From Sphingomonas sp. UV9 (GTDB lineage Bacteria > Pseudomonadota > Alphaproteobacteria > Sphingomonadales > Sphingomonadaceae): a stretch of DNA of 64,000 nt. Shown here one piece after another: positions 11,653-21,210 of the stretch. The stretch's first letter is position 1, and each line of letters opens with the position of its first letter. The stretch lies in NCBI RefSeq assembly GCF_004101245.1, contig NZ_SCIN01000001.1, forward strand, positions 448,784 through 512,783, given 5' to 3'. The notes beneath the pieces are model-generated. The model did not search any database. It had not been told where the DNA came from and worked only from the letters and a program-made list of their open reading frames with translations. A program made the translations under genes and the position numbers.

Positions 11653-13944
11653 TTAGCGGCCGAGGTTGGTGAAGGCCAGCGTCAACAGAAAGCTGTTCCC
11701 CTTCCGCGCGTCGCCGGTGTCGTTGTAGGTCCGCCGCCAGGTTCCGCCGAGACGCAGGCAGTCGTCCTCGTACTGGATGCCGATACGGTGGCGAATCGGC
11801 GTGAAGCCGTCGCTGCGGGACAACGGGTCTTCCGATGCGTTGGTCAGATCGACGACGCCCGAGCCGAACGCGGACCAGAACCGCGCGAACTGGACGCGGC
11901 CTGCCACGCGGGCCTCCTCGCGGTCGCGCAGATCCTCGATCGACGCGTCGATGTTGCGGTTGAGCTTCAGATAGCCGACCAGCACATAGGTCGCCCGCGA
12001 GCCGATCGTCGCGTCGACTTCGTTGCGGCGGATCGCAAAACCGTCCTTATCGAGTCGATAGCGGTGGACGATCGAGACGAAGTCGCGGAACCGAAGCTCG
12101 CTTCGCCCGACGATATCGGAGAACCGATCGCTCAGGCCGGTGCCATCGGGCAGGATGGTCGGACGCAGATCGAGGCGATAGCTCTGGCCGACATTGGTGG
12201 TGAAGCTGATGCCCGGCAGGTCGAGCGCCCATTCGCCACCATAGGTCATGCGCGACGAATCCTCGAACCGGTCATAGCCGGCGAACCGGTTGAGCGAGAA
12301 GAGATTGGTGTCGTCGAGATCGACCGCGCGCGAATCCTCGTTCGGCAAGGTGATGTTCGCGACTTTCGGCGCCGCGACGAACTGGACGCGCGGGGTGAAA
12401 CGCTGCGTGCCGCCGAGGAAGGTGCCGATGAACGGCCATTTCACGTCGACCGCGACCGCGCCGATCGCGCGCTGATGAAAACCCTCCAACCCGCGATAGC
12501 TGATGTTGGTCGTCGCGAGCGTATCGTTGGTATTGTAAAGGTCGCCGCGCGCAAACGCGGTGAAGGTGACCTCCTGGCCCCAGTTGGTGAAGCGCCGCAG
12601 GTCCCATTGCAGGCTGGCAAACGCACGCTGCGTATCCTGGCCGTCGGTGCGCGTCAGCGCGAGCGTGTTCAACTGCAGCTGGAACCGGCCGCCGACCAGT
12701 CCGTCGTCGAAGCGTTTGCGATAATCGATTTCGGGCAACGCGATCGGCTGCTGGCCCTGGCTGTCGTTGACGCGCAACGTCTGCGCATACCAGCCGCTCA
12801 GCGAGAAATAGCTGCTGTCGTCGATCCGCTCCAGGCTGGCGGTGGTGCGCAGCCGGTCGTCGCGCGAGATGTCGTAGCGGCGCAGAAACGTCCGGTCGGT
12901 CGTCAGGCGCAGCGAACCGCTCGCGGTCCAGTTCGGGGACAGCTGATAGCGCGCCACGCCGTCGATATAGCCGCGGAATGCCATGCTCGTATCGGTCGGG
13001 TTGGCGGTCGTCAGGTCGTCGCTGCGCCGGCTCTCGGTCGCATAGGCGCGCACTTTAAACGCGCCCTTCGAATTGAGCGCGGAGTAATCGACCTGCGCCA
13101 TCGGCAGCACGCTGCTGTAGATATGCGGGGTGATGACCAGCCCCTGGTTCGGGGCCAGCTTCCAATAATAGGGAATGCTGACTTCGACGCCGTTGACGCG
13201 GCTGTATCCGCCGTTCGGCGAGAGCAGCCCGCTGTCGCTGCCGCCACCGACCGGGTTGGAGAATTCGGGGAGCGGCAGGCTCGGCAGGCCGAACAGGTGC
13301 AGCCGCGCGCCCTTGTAGAAGATGCGCTTTCGCTCGGGGCGATAGGTGACTCGGACCGCCGTGATCTTCCACGTCGGTTCCTTCGGGCAACCCGCGGAAT
13401 TGGTGACGCCGCACGGCGTATAGGCCGCGGTGCGCAGGTTGACCGTGCCGTCGGCGTCTCGCGTGCCCTGTTCCGCGGCGAGGCGCCCGCCCTGTTCGAG
13501 GACGACGAGCATGTTGTCGACCACGCCATCCTTCAGAGAATCGGTCAGGTTGATCTCGTCGCCGTACGCGATGTCGCCTTCGGGATTGGTCACCGCGATA
13601 TTGCCGGTCGCGACGACCTTGCCGGTCTTGCGGTTCCACACGACCTTGTCGGCGCGTAGCCGGCTGCCCTGGCGGAACATGCGGACTTCACCGGTCGCAG
13701 TGACGATATCGGTGTTGGTGTTGTATTCCAGCGCGGTCGAGCTGAACTGCACCTGGTCTTCCGCGGGCGTCGCAGCCGACGCATTGGCGACCGGCGGGTC
13801 CTGTACCGGTGGCGCGACCGGACGGTTCTGGAAATCCTGAGCCTGCACGGGCGAGCTTGCCAGCCCGCACGCCAGCGCGAGCGAAACGGCACAACCCGTC
13901 AAAAGGTCGATACGCAACACGATCCGAACCAACCCCTTTGGCAC
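11653..13944 (-). CDS. lptD: LPS assembly outer-membrane protein LptD
   Basis: 763 aa from GTG 13944; a GTG at 13920 is an equally good start. A signal peptide (LLTGCAVSLALACGLASSPVQA) is followed by an OstA-like beta-jellyroll (about 60-190), then a C-terminal barrel rich in alternating hydrophobic strands and ending in F-L-L-T-L-A-F-T-N-L-G-R. Cysteines at the end of the jellyroll (PCGVTNSAGCP) and late in the barrel (YEDDCLRL) could make the inter-domain disulfides known from E. coli LptD. It inserts lipopolysaccharide (in sphingomonads perhaps glycosphingolipid-type molecules) into the outer leaflet with LptE. First gene of lptD-surA-pdxA-rsmA. Confidence 0.95.
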   Translation of the reverse strand: MPKGLVRIVLRIDLLTGCAVSLALACGLASSPVQAQDFQNRPVAPPVQDPPVANASAATPAEDQVQFSSTALEYNTNTDIVTATGEVRMFRQGSRLRADKVVWNRKTGKVVATGNIAVTNPEGDIAYGDEINLTDSLKDGVVDNMLVVLEQGGRLAAEQGTRDADGTVNLRTAAYTPCGVTNSAGCPKEPTWKITAVRVTYRPERKRIFYKGARLHLFGLPSLPLPEFSNPVGGGSDSGLLSPNGGYSRVNGVEVSIPYYWKLAPNQGLVITPHIYSSVLPMAQVDYSALNSKGAFKVRAYATESRRSDDLTTANPTDTSMAFRGYIDGVARYQLSPNWTASGSLRLTTDRTFLRRYDISRDDRLRTTASLERIDDSSYFSLSGWYAQTLRVNDSQGQQPIALPEIDYRKRFDDGLVGGRFQLQLNTLALTRTDGQDTQRAFASLQWDLRRFTNWGQEVTFTAFARGDLYNTNDTLATTNISYRGLEGFHQRAIGAVAVDVKWPFIGTFLGGTQRFTPRVQFVAAPKVANITLPNEDSRAVDLDDTNLFSLNRFAGYDRFEDSSRMTYGGEWALDLPGISFTTNVGQSYRLDLRPTILPDGTGLSDRFSDIVGRSELRFRDFVSIVHRYRLDKDGFAIRRNEVDATIGSRATYVLVGYLKLNRNIDASIEDLRDREEARVAGRVQFARFWSAFGSGVVDLTNASEDPLSRSDGFTPIRHRIGIQYEDDCLRLGGTWRRTYNDTGDARKGNSFLLTLAFTNLGR

Positions 13945-14100
13945 TGGGCAGCCGTTTGCCGCCGTATCGCCCGCCTATCGCACCACCGGGGCTTCGCTGC
14001 AATCGCCGTGCGTCGGAGCGTACCCACCTTGCTTTGCCGGACCTGCGGCATCAACTTATGGGGTACGCACATCCGTTCAAAAGCTTCCCGAGGTTTCTTC

Positions 14101-15576
14101 ATGCAGATCGTCTTCGCCCCGACCGTTCCCGCCAATGCCCCGATCCTCGCCATACCCGTTGCGAAGGACGGCGTGGCGAAGGTCACCTGGAGCGCGATCG
14201 GCGGCGATGTCGAGGCGATCGCGACCGGCGCGGCGACCGCGGCACGGTTCGCAGGCGAGGCCGGTTCGGTCGTCGAGCTGTTCGTGCCGGTCGACGGTGC
14301 GGTTCGCCAGGTCCTGCTCGTCGGCGTCGGCTGTGGCGAGACGGCCGACTGGGAGAAGGCTGGCGGCGCGATCACCGCGCGCCTGCTGACCTCGGGCGCG
14401 ACGTCGGTCGTCGCCGATCTCTCCGCCGGTGCCACGCCAACCCCGAAGGCCGCCGCGCACTTCGCCGCCGCCGCCGCCCAGCGCGCATGGCGCTACGACA
14501 CGTATCGCACCAAGCTCGCCGAGAAGTCGAAGCCAACGCTGACCGAGATCACCGTGGCCGGCGCCCCCGAGGGTATTGATGCGGCATGGGCCGAGCAGTT
14601 GGCCGTCACCGGTGGGCTCGACCTGACCCGCTGGCTCGTCACGTCCCCGCCCAACGTCGTCTATCCCGAGAGCTTCGTCGAGAAGGTGACCAAGGAGGTC
14701 GACGGCCTCGGGCTCGAGATCACCGTGCTCGACGAGGCGCAGATGACCGAGCTCGGCATGGGCTCGCTGCTCGGCGTCAGCCAGGGTTCGCGGCGTGAGG
14801 CGCGCATTCTCGCGCTCAAGTGGAACGGGGCAGGGGCCGATGCGCCGACCCTCGCGTTCGTCGGCAAGGGCGTGACGTTCGATTCGGGCGGCATCTCGAT
14901 CAAGCCCGGCGCCGGCATGGAAGACATGAAGTGGGACATGGGCGGGGCAGGGGCCGTCGCCGGCGCGATGAAGGCGATCGCCGGGCGCAAGGCCAAGGCC
15001 AACGTCGTCGGCGTGATGGGTCTCGTCGAGAACATGCCCGATGGCGCCGCGCTGCGGCCGAGCGACGTCATCACCTCGATGTCGGGCCAGACGATCGAAG
15101 TGCTCAACACCGACGCCGAGGGTCGCCTCGTGCTCTGCGATTGCGTCACCTGGGTCCAGCAGGCGCACAAGCCGACCACGATCGTCGATCTCGCCACGCT
15201 GACCGGCGCGATGATCGTCGCGCTCGGCACCGAGAATGGCGGCATCTTCGCCAATGACGACGCGCTCGCCGACCAGCTGATCGCGGCGGGCAAGACCACC
15301 GGCGACACACTGTGGCGCTTCCCGCTGTCGCCGGCCTACGACAAGCTGATCGATTCGCCGATCGCCGACATGAAGAACGTCGGTCCCCGCGGCGCCGGCT
15401 CGATCACCGCGGCTCAGTTCATCAAGCGCTTCGTCGACGAGGGCGTGAAGTGGGCGCATCTCGACATCGCCGGCATGGTCTGGTCCGACAAGCCTGGTAC
15501 CAACCACGACAAGGGTGCGACTGGCTACGGCGTGCGTCTGCTAGACCAGTTCGTCGCCGATAATTTCGAGGGGTAA
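14101..15576 (+). CDS. pepA: Leucyl aminopeptidase (M17)
   Basis: 491 aa from ATG 14101; the frame is open back to 14008 but the typical N terminus is MQIVFAP. It removes N-terminal residues from peptides, and PepA proteins can also bind DNA. The M17 signature NTDAEGRL is at 336-343. The metal and catalytic region GKGVTFDSGGISIKPG lies just before, and the second metal region includes DMGGAGAVAGAM. Divergent from lptD across about 155 bp and followed after 120 bp by holC, a linkage seen in many proteobacteria. A palindromic repeat sits between pepA and holC. Confidence 0.95.
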   Translation: MQIVFAPTVPANAPILAIPVAKDGVAKVTWSAIGGDVEAIATGAATAARFAGEAGSVVELFVPVDGAVRQVLLVGVGCGETADWEKAGGAITARLLTSGATSVVADLSAGATPTPKAAAHFAAAAAQRAWRYDTYRTKLAEKSKPTLTEITVAGAPEGIDAAWAEQLAVTGGLDLTRWLVTSPPNVVYPESFVEKVTKEVDGLGLEITVLDEAQMTELGMGSLLGVSQGSRREARILALKWNGAGADAPTLAFVGKGVTFDSGGISIKPGAGMEDMKWDMGGAGAVAGAMKAIAGRKAKANVVGVMGLVENMPDGAALRPSDVITSMSGQTIEVLNTDAEGRLVLCDCVTWVQQAHKPTTIVDLATLTGAMIVALGTENGGIFANDDALADQLIAAGKTTGDTLWRFPLSPAYDKLIDSPIADMKNVGPRGAGSITAAQFIKRFVDEGVKWAHLDIAGMVWSDKPGTNHDKGATGYGVRLLDQFVADNFEG

Positions 15577-15588
15577 GCCTGATCCCCT

Positions 15589-15685
15589 CCGTCACCCCGG
15601 ACTTGTTCCGGGGTCTACCGTGCCGCATATCCTCACCCCGCTGATGTGCGGAACGGTGGATGCCGGAACAAGCCCGGCATGACGG
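15589..15685. repeat. 97-bp composite palindromic element, copy 2
   Basis: Left arm GTCACCCCGG...CCGGGGTC, right arm GGATGCCGG...CCGGCATGAC. Its reverse complement matches copy 1 at 2796-2892 over the whole 97 bp, with most differences in the central third. It lies between pepA and holC, so here it is inside a co-directional run rather than between convergent genes. Confidence 0.85.
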
Positions 15686-15696
15686 AGCTCTGACGA

Positions 15697-16143
15697 ATGC
15701 AGGTCGATTTCTACCATCTCACCACCCCGCTCGACCGCGTTCTCCCGCGCATCGCCGAGCGCGTCGTCCAGACCGGCGGCCGCCTGCTGATCGTCGCCGA
15801 ACCCCAGGAGCAGCGCATCGCCCTCGATCGCCTGCTCTGGTCCTACGCCCCCGAGAGCTTCCTTCCCCACGCCCAGGCCGGCAGCAACGACGACTCTGCA
15901 CAACCCATTCTAATCGCAGACGAAATACGCGAAGCGGCCCCCGCGAACGCGGCCCGCAACGTCGCCGTGGTAGACGGTCGTTGGCGTGACCTTATCCTAA
16001 CCTTTGACCGCGGCTTCCACCTCTTCGACGACGAAGCGATCCAGGAAGCGCGCTTGGCTTGGAAGGCGCTGGCCGATCGCGACGGCGTCGAACGCCGCTA
16101 CTGGAAACAGAACGACGCGGGGCGATGGGAGCAGGCCGCGTAG
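15697..16143 (+). CDS. holC: DNA polymerase III chi subunit
   Basis: 148 aa, full length. The N terminus MQVDFYHLT is typical of HolC. Chi, with psi, links the clamp loader to single-strand binding protein during replication. Other typical parts are the GGRLLIVAEP segment, the LDRLLWSY helix and the FDRGFHLFDD stretch near the C terminus. It follows pepA, as in many proteobacteria, separated by a palindromic repeat. There is no clear psi (holD) gene nearby, which is usual in alphaproteobacteria. Confidence 0.92.
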   Translation: MQVDFYHLTTPLDRVLPRIAERVVQTGGRLLIVAEPQEQRIALDRLLWSYAPESFLPHAQAGSNDDSAQPILIADEIREAAPANAARNVAVVDGRWRDLILTFDRGFHLFDDEAIQEARLAWKALADRDGVERRYWKQNDAGRWEQAA

Positions 16144-16215
16144 GTTGCTTTAACTGCGTCCCCCGCCTAAGCGCCGCGCATCCAACTACCGTCAACACAG
16201 GAGCCCGTGACCATC

Positions 16216-16638
16216 ATGGCCGCGAACCGTACTTTTTCGATCATCAAGCCCGACGCAACCCGCCGCAACCTGACCGGTGCGGTCACCAAGATGCTCGAGG
16301 AAGCCGGCCTGCGCATCGTCGCTTCGAAGCGCATCCAGATGACCCGCGAGCAGGCCGAAGGCTTCTACGCGGTCCACAAGGAGCGTCCGTTCTTCGGCGA
16401 GCTCGTCTCGTTCATGATCTCGGGCCCGGTCGTCGTCCAGGTTCTCGAAGGCGAGAACGCGATGCAGCGCAACCGCGACATCATGGGCGCCACCAACCCC
16501 GCCAATGCCGACGCCGGCACGATCCGCAAGGAACTCGCCGAGTCGATCGAAGCCAACTCGGTTCACGGGTCGGATTCGGACGAGAACGCCGAGATCGAGA
16601 TCGCCTATTTCTTCAAGCCCGAAGAAATCGTCGGCTGA
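16216..16638 (+). CDS. ndk: Nucleoside diphosphate kinase
   Basis: 140 aa from ATG 16216 ([13 protein letters not shown]). A GTG at 16207 in frame is closer to the AGGAG at 16199-16203 but would leave only 3 nt spacing. It transfers the gamma phosphate from ATP to other NDPs through a phosphohistidine. The active-site His117 lies in NSVHGSDS, and RNIMG-type nucleotide binding is seen in [10 protein letters not shown]. The stop overlaps the start of the next gene by 1 bp (TGATG). Length and motifs are complete. Confidence 0.97.
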   Translation: MAANRTFSIIKPDATRRNLTGAVTKMLEEAGLRIVASKRIQMTREQAEGFYAVHKERPFFGELVSFMISGPVVVQVLEGENAMQRNRDIMGATNPANADAGTIRKELAESIEANSVHGSDSDENAEIEIAYFFKPEEIVG

Positions 16639-17156
16639 TGACCTGGCGGTTGCGACGGGCCGGGCCGGGCGATGCGCCCGCGCTGGCGCTCGTCGCATCC
16701 GCCTCGTTCCTGGATACCTATGCGAGCGTGCTCGCCGGTGCCGACATCATCGCGCACTGCACGACCAAAAACAGCATCGCCGTCTTCGAGACGTGGCTGG
16801 CCGATCCCGCGACGATCGTCACCCTCGCCGAATACGAGCCCGGCCACGCGCCGATCGGCTACACCGTGCTGACAGCACCGGACTTTCCAATCGAACCCGG
16901 CCCCGCGGACATCGAACTGCGCCGCATCTATCTGATGCAGCAGGCGCAAGGCTCGGGCTTTGGCGCCGCGTTGATGACCCGCGCGCTCGAAGACGCCGCG
17001 GCGGCAGACCGGACCCGAGTCCTGCTAGGCGTATGGGACCAGAACACCCGCGCCCGAGCCTTCTACGAACGGCAGGGCTTCAAGGTAATCGGCACCCGCC
17101 AGTTCACGGTCGGCACCACCCTCCACGACGACCCAGTCTACGCACGAGCGGTTTGA
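16638..17156 (+). CDS. GNAT family N-acetyltransferase
   Basis: 172 aa, ATG overlapping the ndk stop (TGATG). The GNAT fold is indicated by the N-terminal helix ASFLDTYA, the beta-4 strand ELRRIYLMQQAQGSGFGAALM carrying the acetyl-CoA pyrophosphate loop (QAQGSGFG), and the C-terminal ARAFYERQGFKVIGTRQF typical of acetyltransferases acting on small molecules or protein N termini. It resembles RimI- or spermidine-acetyltransferase-like members, but the substrate cannot be read from sequence. Likely cotranscribed with ndk. Confidence 0.85.
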   Translation: MTWRLRRAGPGDAPALALVASASFLDTYASVLAGADIIAHCTTKNSIAVFETWLADPATIVTLAEYEPGHAPIGYTVLTAPDFPIEPGPADIELRRIYLMQQAQGSGFGAALMTRALEDAAAADRTRVLLGVWDQNTRARAFYERQGFKVIGTRQFTVGTTLHDDPVYARAV

Positions 17157-17181
17157 GCAGGGCAAGGCAACTCCTGCCCAC

Positions 17182-17238
17182 TTGTTCTCCCGCGAAGGCG
17201 GGAGCCCAGGCTGGATCCCCGCCTTCGCGGGGAAACAA
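17182..17238. repeat. Paired hairpins between convergent genes
   Basis: Two stems, CTCCCGC-gaag-GCGGGAG (17187-17204) and ATCCCCGC-cttc-GCGGGGA (about 17214-17233), are enclosed by TTGTT...AACAA ends. They lie between the GNAT gene and the convergent gene ending at 17254, and can serve as a bidirectional terminator-like structure. Similar in style to the GTCAT hairpins near 6 kb but with different flanks. Confidence 0.7.
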
Positions 17239-17253
17239 GCTGTAAAGCGCAAC

Positions 17254-17862
17254 CTAGGCAGCCGGCTTTTCCTTCGCCCAGATAGCATCGAGCCTAGCCT
17301 GGTCCGCGCCACGCTGGCGAACGCGCAACCCCTGCAACGTCAATGACCGCCCGGAGAGGATCCCGCCGGCCTTCGTCTGCCAGATCACATCGTAAATCCC
17401 GCTTGCCGATCGCGTTGCATCGCCATCGGTATAGCGCACCGTGATGAACACCGGCAGCCGACCCGCCTGGTCGTCCGCGCCGCCATCGGTCGCCTTCAGC
17501 AACGCCTTCTCGAACCAGCTCCGCTGGATCTGATCGGTCAGCGCATCCTGTCGAGCGACGCCGAGGGCAGTCGGAAACGCGACGGTCGCATCGACGATCT
17601 CATGCTTCTCGTCGCGCAGGAGCATCAGCGACTCGCCATTTTCGGCCGCCACCGCGCGGATTTCGAAACGCTGGTCCTTCCGCGCCTCGCTAGCCCGCGC
17701 GCTCGCCTTCTCGGCATTGTCGGCGCTACGCTCGGACCAGTTGCTCCACAAGGTCAACGCCGCGATCAGCACGCCGGCAACGGCCAACACCTCGGCCAGC
17801 GTCACCCAGCGGCGGCGCGTCGCCGCAGCCTCGCGGCGTTCGGTCGGAGTCTCGCTGCTCAT
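17254..17862 (-). CDS. Membrane-anchored protein of unknown function
   Basis: 202 aa. The basic, soluble N terminus (1-19) is followed by one transmembrane helix (about 21-42, VTLAEVLAVAGVLIAALTLW) and a charged helical stretch rich in S, A, E and R (46-65). The remaining periplasmic or cytoplasmic domain is mixed alpha/beta with no family I recognise. It shares a 4-bp overlap with the upstream MmcQ/YjbR gene and seems to be the last gene of the purM-purN run. I cannot assign a function. Confidence 0.65.
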   Translation of the reverse strand: MSSETPTERREAAATRRRWVTLAEVLAVAGVLIAALTLWSNWSERSADNAEKASARASEARKDQRFEIRAVAAENGESLMLLRDEKHEIVDATVAFPTALGVARQDALTDQIQRSWFEKALLKATDGGADDQAGRLPVFITVRYTDGDATRSASGIYDVIWQTKAGGILSGRSLTLQGLRVRQRGADQARLDAIWAKEKPAA

Positions 17863-18224
17863 CGCCCGCCGGCTTCAAGCAGGCGGGCAGGGGCGGCCAG
17901 TTCCCAGCTGCGCGCGATCCGATCCTCGATCAGCGCCCAGTCAGGATCGCCGGTAAGCGTCATGCCGACCCATCCGGTAGCGCCGAGATAGGCGGGGCTG
18001 GAATAGACGGCGGGGTTTGCCTCGATCAGCATCGCCTGTTCGTCGCTGCCACCGGTCTTCACGCAGACTACGGTCAGCCCATCGCCGTGATGATCCTCGC
18101 GAAACTGCGCGAACTGCTTCTCGGCGACGAAGAAGGTGGGCTGGCCGTGCGAGATCTTTTCTTCGGTCTCGGGCAACGCAAGGGCCGCCGCACGGACGCG
18201 GTCGAGAGGGGACAGATCGGTCAT
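17859..18224 (-). CDS. MmcQ/YjbR family DNA-binding-like protein
   Basis: 121 aa. The conserved segments ALALPETEEKISHGQPTFFV (about 14-33, split) and GWVGMTLTGDPDWALIEDRIARSWELAAP are hallmarks of the YjbR/MmcQ fold, a CyaY-like alpha/beta fold with unclear role. The N terminus overlaps the purN stop by 4 bp and the C terminus overlaps the next gene by 4 bp, so it belongs to the purM-purN transcript. No catalytic residues are evident. Function unknown; the linkage to purine genes is probably positional only. Confidence 0.82.
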   Translation of the reverse strand: MTDLSPLDRVRAAALALPETEEKISHGQPTFFVAEKQFAQFREDHHGDGLTVVCVKTGGSDEQAMLIEANPAVYSSPAYLGATGWVGMTLTGDPDWALIEDRIARSWELAAPARLLEAGGR

Positions 18225-18793
18225 CGCGTTACAAACTCCGCCAGCATCTTCGGGTACAGCGCATGTTCGGCAGCCAGCACGCGCTCCGCAAGCGCGTCCG
18301 CATCGTCATCGGCAAGGATCGGCACTTCCGCCTGCCCGAGCACCGCGCCGCCATCGAGTTCCTCGGTCACGACATGGACCGAGCACCCGCCGACCGCATC
18401 GCCCGCTGCGATCGCCCGACCATGCGTATCGAGCCCCTTGTACTTGGGCAGCAGCGACGGATGGATGTTGACGATCCGACCGCGCCAAGCGGCAACGAAG
18501 CCATCCGAAAGCAACCGCATATAGCCCGCCAGCGCGACGACCTCGACACCGGCCTCGCGCAAAGCCGCATCGATCGCCGTTTCATAGGCCGGCTTGCCGA
18601 GCCCCTTCGGCGACACCGCAAACGTCGCCAGCCCCTGCGACCGCGCCCAGTCGAGTCCCGCCGCATCCGGCTTGTCCGAGGCGACCAACGCGATCTCGTA
18701 CGGACACTCCGCCGCGCGCGACGCGCCGACCAGAGCCATCATGTTCGATCCGCGCCCCGAGATCAGCACGCCGACGCGCGTCTTGTCAGCCAT
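18221..18793 (-). CDS. purN: Phosphoribosylglycinamide formyltransferase
   Basis: 190 aa from ATG 18793 ([17 protein letters not shown]). It transfers a formyl group from 10-formyl-THF to GAR, the third step of de novo purine synthesis. The phosphate loop SGRGSNM, the catalytic [12 protein letters not shown] with its His and Asn, and the later [10 protein letters not shown] Asp motif are all visible. The start lies inside the end of purM (8-bp overlap), so purM and purN are coupled. The length is typical for the single-domain bacterial enzyme. Confidence 0.96.
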   Translation of the reverse strand: MADKTRVGVLISGRGSNMMALVGASRAAECPYEIALVASDKPDAAGLDWARSQGLATFAVSPKGLGKPAYETAIDAALREAGVEVVALAGYMRLLSDGFVAAWRGRIVNIHPSLLPKYKGLDTHGRAIAAGDAVGGCSVHVVTEELDGGAVLGQAEVPILADDDADALAERVLAAEHALYPKMLAEFVTR

Positions 18794-19901
18794 GCGTCGC
18801 GGTCCAGTTTTCGCGCGCGCTCCACGTACCGGCCGATCCACGGACGGTGCAGCCATGCGTTCCGGTCTCGATGCGCCCGATGGCGAACACCGTCTCGCTC
18901 GCCGCCTCCAGCGCTGCGGTTACCGCCTCGGCCTCGTCGGCGCTGACGATCACGACCATGCCGATCCCGCAGTTGAACGTGCGCGCCATCTCCTCCGGCT
19001 CGATCGCGCCCTGCGCCTGCAGGAACGCCATCAACCGCGACTGCTCCCACGCATCCGCATTGACCACCGCATGCATACCCTCGGGCAGCACGCGCGGGAT
19101 ATTCTCGAGCAGCCCGCCGCCGGTGATATGCGCCAGACCCTTGATCCGCCGCTCGCGCAGCAATGGCAGCAGGCTTGCGACATAGATGCGAGTCGGCGCC
19201 ATCAGGTGATCGATCAGCAACCGGTCCTGGTCGAACAACGCCGGACGATCGAGCTTCCACCCGCGATCCGCGGCCAGCCGGCGAACCAGCGAGAAGCCGT
19301 TCGAATGCACCCCCGACGAGGCGAGCCCGAGCATCACGTCGCCCGCCGCGATCTCGCGTCCGGTCAGCACGTTGGTCCGCTCGACCGCGCCGACACAGAA
19401 GCCCGCCAGATCGTAATCGCCGTCCGCATACATGCCCGGCATCTCGGCAGTCTCGCCGCCGATCAGCGCGCAACCCGCGGTTTTGCAGCCTTCTGCGATC
19501 GAGGCGACGACACGCTCGGCGACTGCGGCATCAAGCTTCCCGCTCGCATAATAATCGAGGAAGAACAGTGGCTCCGCACCCTGCACGATCAGGTCGTTGA
19601 CGCACATCGCAACCAGGTCGACGCCGACGCCTTCATGCCGATCCCATTCGATCGCGAGTTTCAGCTTGGTGCCGACGCCGTCGTTTGCGGCCACCAGCAA
19701 CGGATCGACGAACCCGGCGGCCTTTAGGTCGAACATGCCCCCGAACCCGCCCAGATCGGCATCCGCCCCCGGCCGCCGCGTCGACCGTGCCAGCGGTGCG
19801 ATGGCGCGCACCAGCGCGTTGCCCGCGGCGATCGAAACACCTGCCTGGGCGTAGGTGTAGGGGCCCGAAGCGGGGGCGGCGGAGTCTGGCGTATCGGTCA
19901 T
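18786..19901 (-). CDS. purM: Phosphoribosylformylglycinamidine cyclo-ligase
   Basis: 371 aa from ATG 19901 ([10 protein letters not shown]). It closes the imidazole ring of AIR with ATP, step five of purine synthesis. Conserved parts: AGVSIAAGN near the N terminus, [13 protein letters not shown], the ATP-site [25 protein letters not shown] and [13 protein letters not shown]. The reading frame is open 294 bp upstream, antisense to the divergent DUF2066 gene, but that stretch is not conserved-looking. Purine synthesis genes purM-purN are paired as in E. coli. Confidence 0.96.
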   Translation of the reverse strand: MTDTPDSAAPASGPYTYAQAGVSIAAGNALVRAIAPLARSTRRPGADADLGGFGGMFDLKAAGFVDPLLVAANDGVGTKLKLAIEWDRHEGVGVDLVAMCVNDLIVQGAEPLFFLDYYASGKLDAAVAERVVASIAEGCKTAGCALIGGETAEMPGMYADGDYDLAGFCVGAVERTNVLTGREIAAGDVMLGLASSGVHSNGFSLVRRLAADRGWKLDRPALFDQDRLLIDHLMAPTRIYVASLLPLLRERRIKGLAHITGGGLLENIPRVLPEGMHAVVNADAWEQSRLMAFLQAQGAIEPEEMARTFNCGIGMVVIVSADEAEAVTAALEAASETVFAIGRIETGTHGCTVRGSAGTWSARENWTATHG

Positions 19902-19965
19902 GATCGGTGCTGCTAGCCACATCGCGCTTGGATTTCCACGTCTGCTTCGCCAAAAGGCCCGCGTG

Positions 19966-21210
19966 ATGCGTCTCCGTACCCTTCCCACCGCGCTTGCCGG
20001 CGCTGCTCTTTTACTGAGCGGGGGAGCCGTGCTCGCGCAGATCGAGGGCGGCAGCCGAGGCGCGGCACCCATCGACAGCGGTAGCGCGTACGAGGTCAGC
20101 GGCGTCACAGTAGACGTCGCGGGCAAGACCGCCGATGCCGCGCGGTACAGCGGCTGGCGGCTCGCGCAGCGCAAGGCGTGGGTGCAATTGTCCAACCGAC
20201 TGGGCGGCGGCGGTGCCCTCGTCTCCGATGGGACGCTCGATTCGCTCGTCTCCGGAATCGTCGTCGAAAACGAACAGATCGGCCCGCAGCGCTACATCGC
20301 CAAGCTCGGCGTGCTGTTCGATCGTACCCGCGCCGGCTCGATTCTTGGCATCTCGACCTATGCCGATCGCTCGCAGCCGATGCTGACCATCCCGATCCAA
20401 TATTCCGGCGGCGTCGGCCAGGCGTTTGAACAGAGCACGCAGTGGCAGCAGGCTTGGGCGCGCTATCGCACCGGCAACAGCAGCATCGATTACGTCCGCC
20501 CGTCCGGCTCCGGTCCCGACGCATTGTTGCTCAACGTCGGCCAGACTCAGCGGCCGGGTCGCGGCTGGTGGCGGACGATCCTCGACCAATATGGCGCGAG
20601 CGATGTGCTCATCCCGGTCGTGAAGCTGTATCGCCAATGGCCCGGCGGCCCGGTGATCGGCGTGTTCGAAGCGCGGCACGGCCCTGACAACGACCTGATC
20701 GGCCGCTTCACCCTGCGCGTCGGCACGCCTGACGGAATCCCGCAGTTGCTCGATACCGGTGTGAAGCGGATCGACGACCTGTACCAGCAGGCGCGTCGCA
20801 ACGGCTCGCTCCGCGTCGACTACAGCCTGTCGCCGCCACCGACGCCCGAAGCCGCGGAAACCGATGACCTGCCGGCCGACGAGACCGCCGACGCCAATAC
20901 CGCGGCGCTGACCGGCGGCGAGGGCATCTCGGTCACCGTCCAGTTCGACACGCCCGCCGCGACCGCGGTGTCGTCCACCGAGGCCGCGTTGCGCGCGATC
21001 CCCGGCGTCCGCTCGGCTGCGACGACCAGCCTCGCGCTCGGCGGCGTGTCGTTGATGCGCGTCGCCTATGACGGCGATCCTGCGGCGCTGAAGACCGCAC
21101 TCGAAGCGCGCGGCTACCAGGTCTTCGGCTCGGGCCAGACGATCCGCATCCGCCGGGTTTCCCAACTTCTTCCGCCGGACCTTCCCGCGGATACCGTGAC
21201 GACAGGGTGA
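19966..21210 (+). CDS. DUF2066-type secreted protein
   Basis: 414 aa from ATG 19966 ([12 protein letters not shown]). A signal peptide ([15 protein letters not shown]) is followed by an extracytoplasmic protein. The segment [23 protein letters not shown] and the [11 protein letters not shown] stretch fit DUF2066. The C terminus (about 325-400) carries a different module ([15 protein letters not shown]...[10 protein letters not shown]) of possible ferredoxin-like or HMA-like fold. It is divergent from purM (64-bp gap) and followed directly by hda with a 4-bp overlap. The role is unknown; the linkage to hda-ppk-ppx may reflect an operon rather than function. Confidence 0.7.
   Translation: MRLRTLPTALAGAALLLSGGAVLAQIEGGSRGAAPIDSGSAYEVSGVTVDVAGKTADAARYSGWRLAQRKAWVQLSNRLGGGGALVSDGTLDSLVSGIVVENEQIGPQRYIAKLGVLFDRTRAGSILGISTYADRSQPMLTIPIQYSGGVGQAFEQSTQWQQAWARYRTGNSSIDYVRPSGSGPDALLLNVGQTQRPGRGWWRTILDQYGASDVLIPVVKLYRQWPGGPVIGVFEARHGPDNDLIGRFTLRVGTPDGIPQLLDTGVKRIDDLYQQARRNGSLRVDYSLSPPPTPEAAETDDLPADETADANTAALTGGEGISVTVQFDTPAATAVSSTEAALRAIPGVRSAATTSLALGGVSLMRVAYDGDPAALKTALEARGYQVFGSGQTIRIRRVSQLLPPDLPADTVTTG

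Noticed and set aside
14008-14100. Longer N terminus for leucyl aminopeptidase
   Set aside because: The conserved N terminus begins at MQIVFAP (14101). The extension is unrelated and overlaps the divergent promoter.
13945-14100. Riboswitch or leader RNA before lptD/pepA
   Set aside because: No recognisable aptamer or strong conserved stem was seen.
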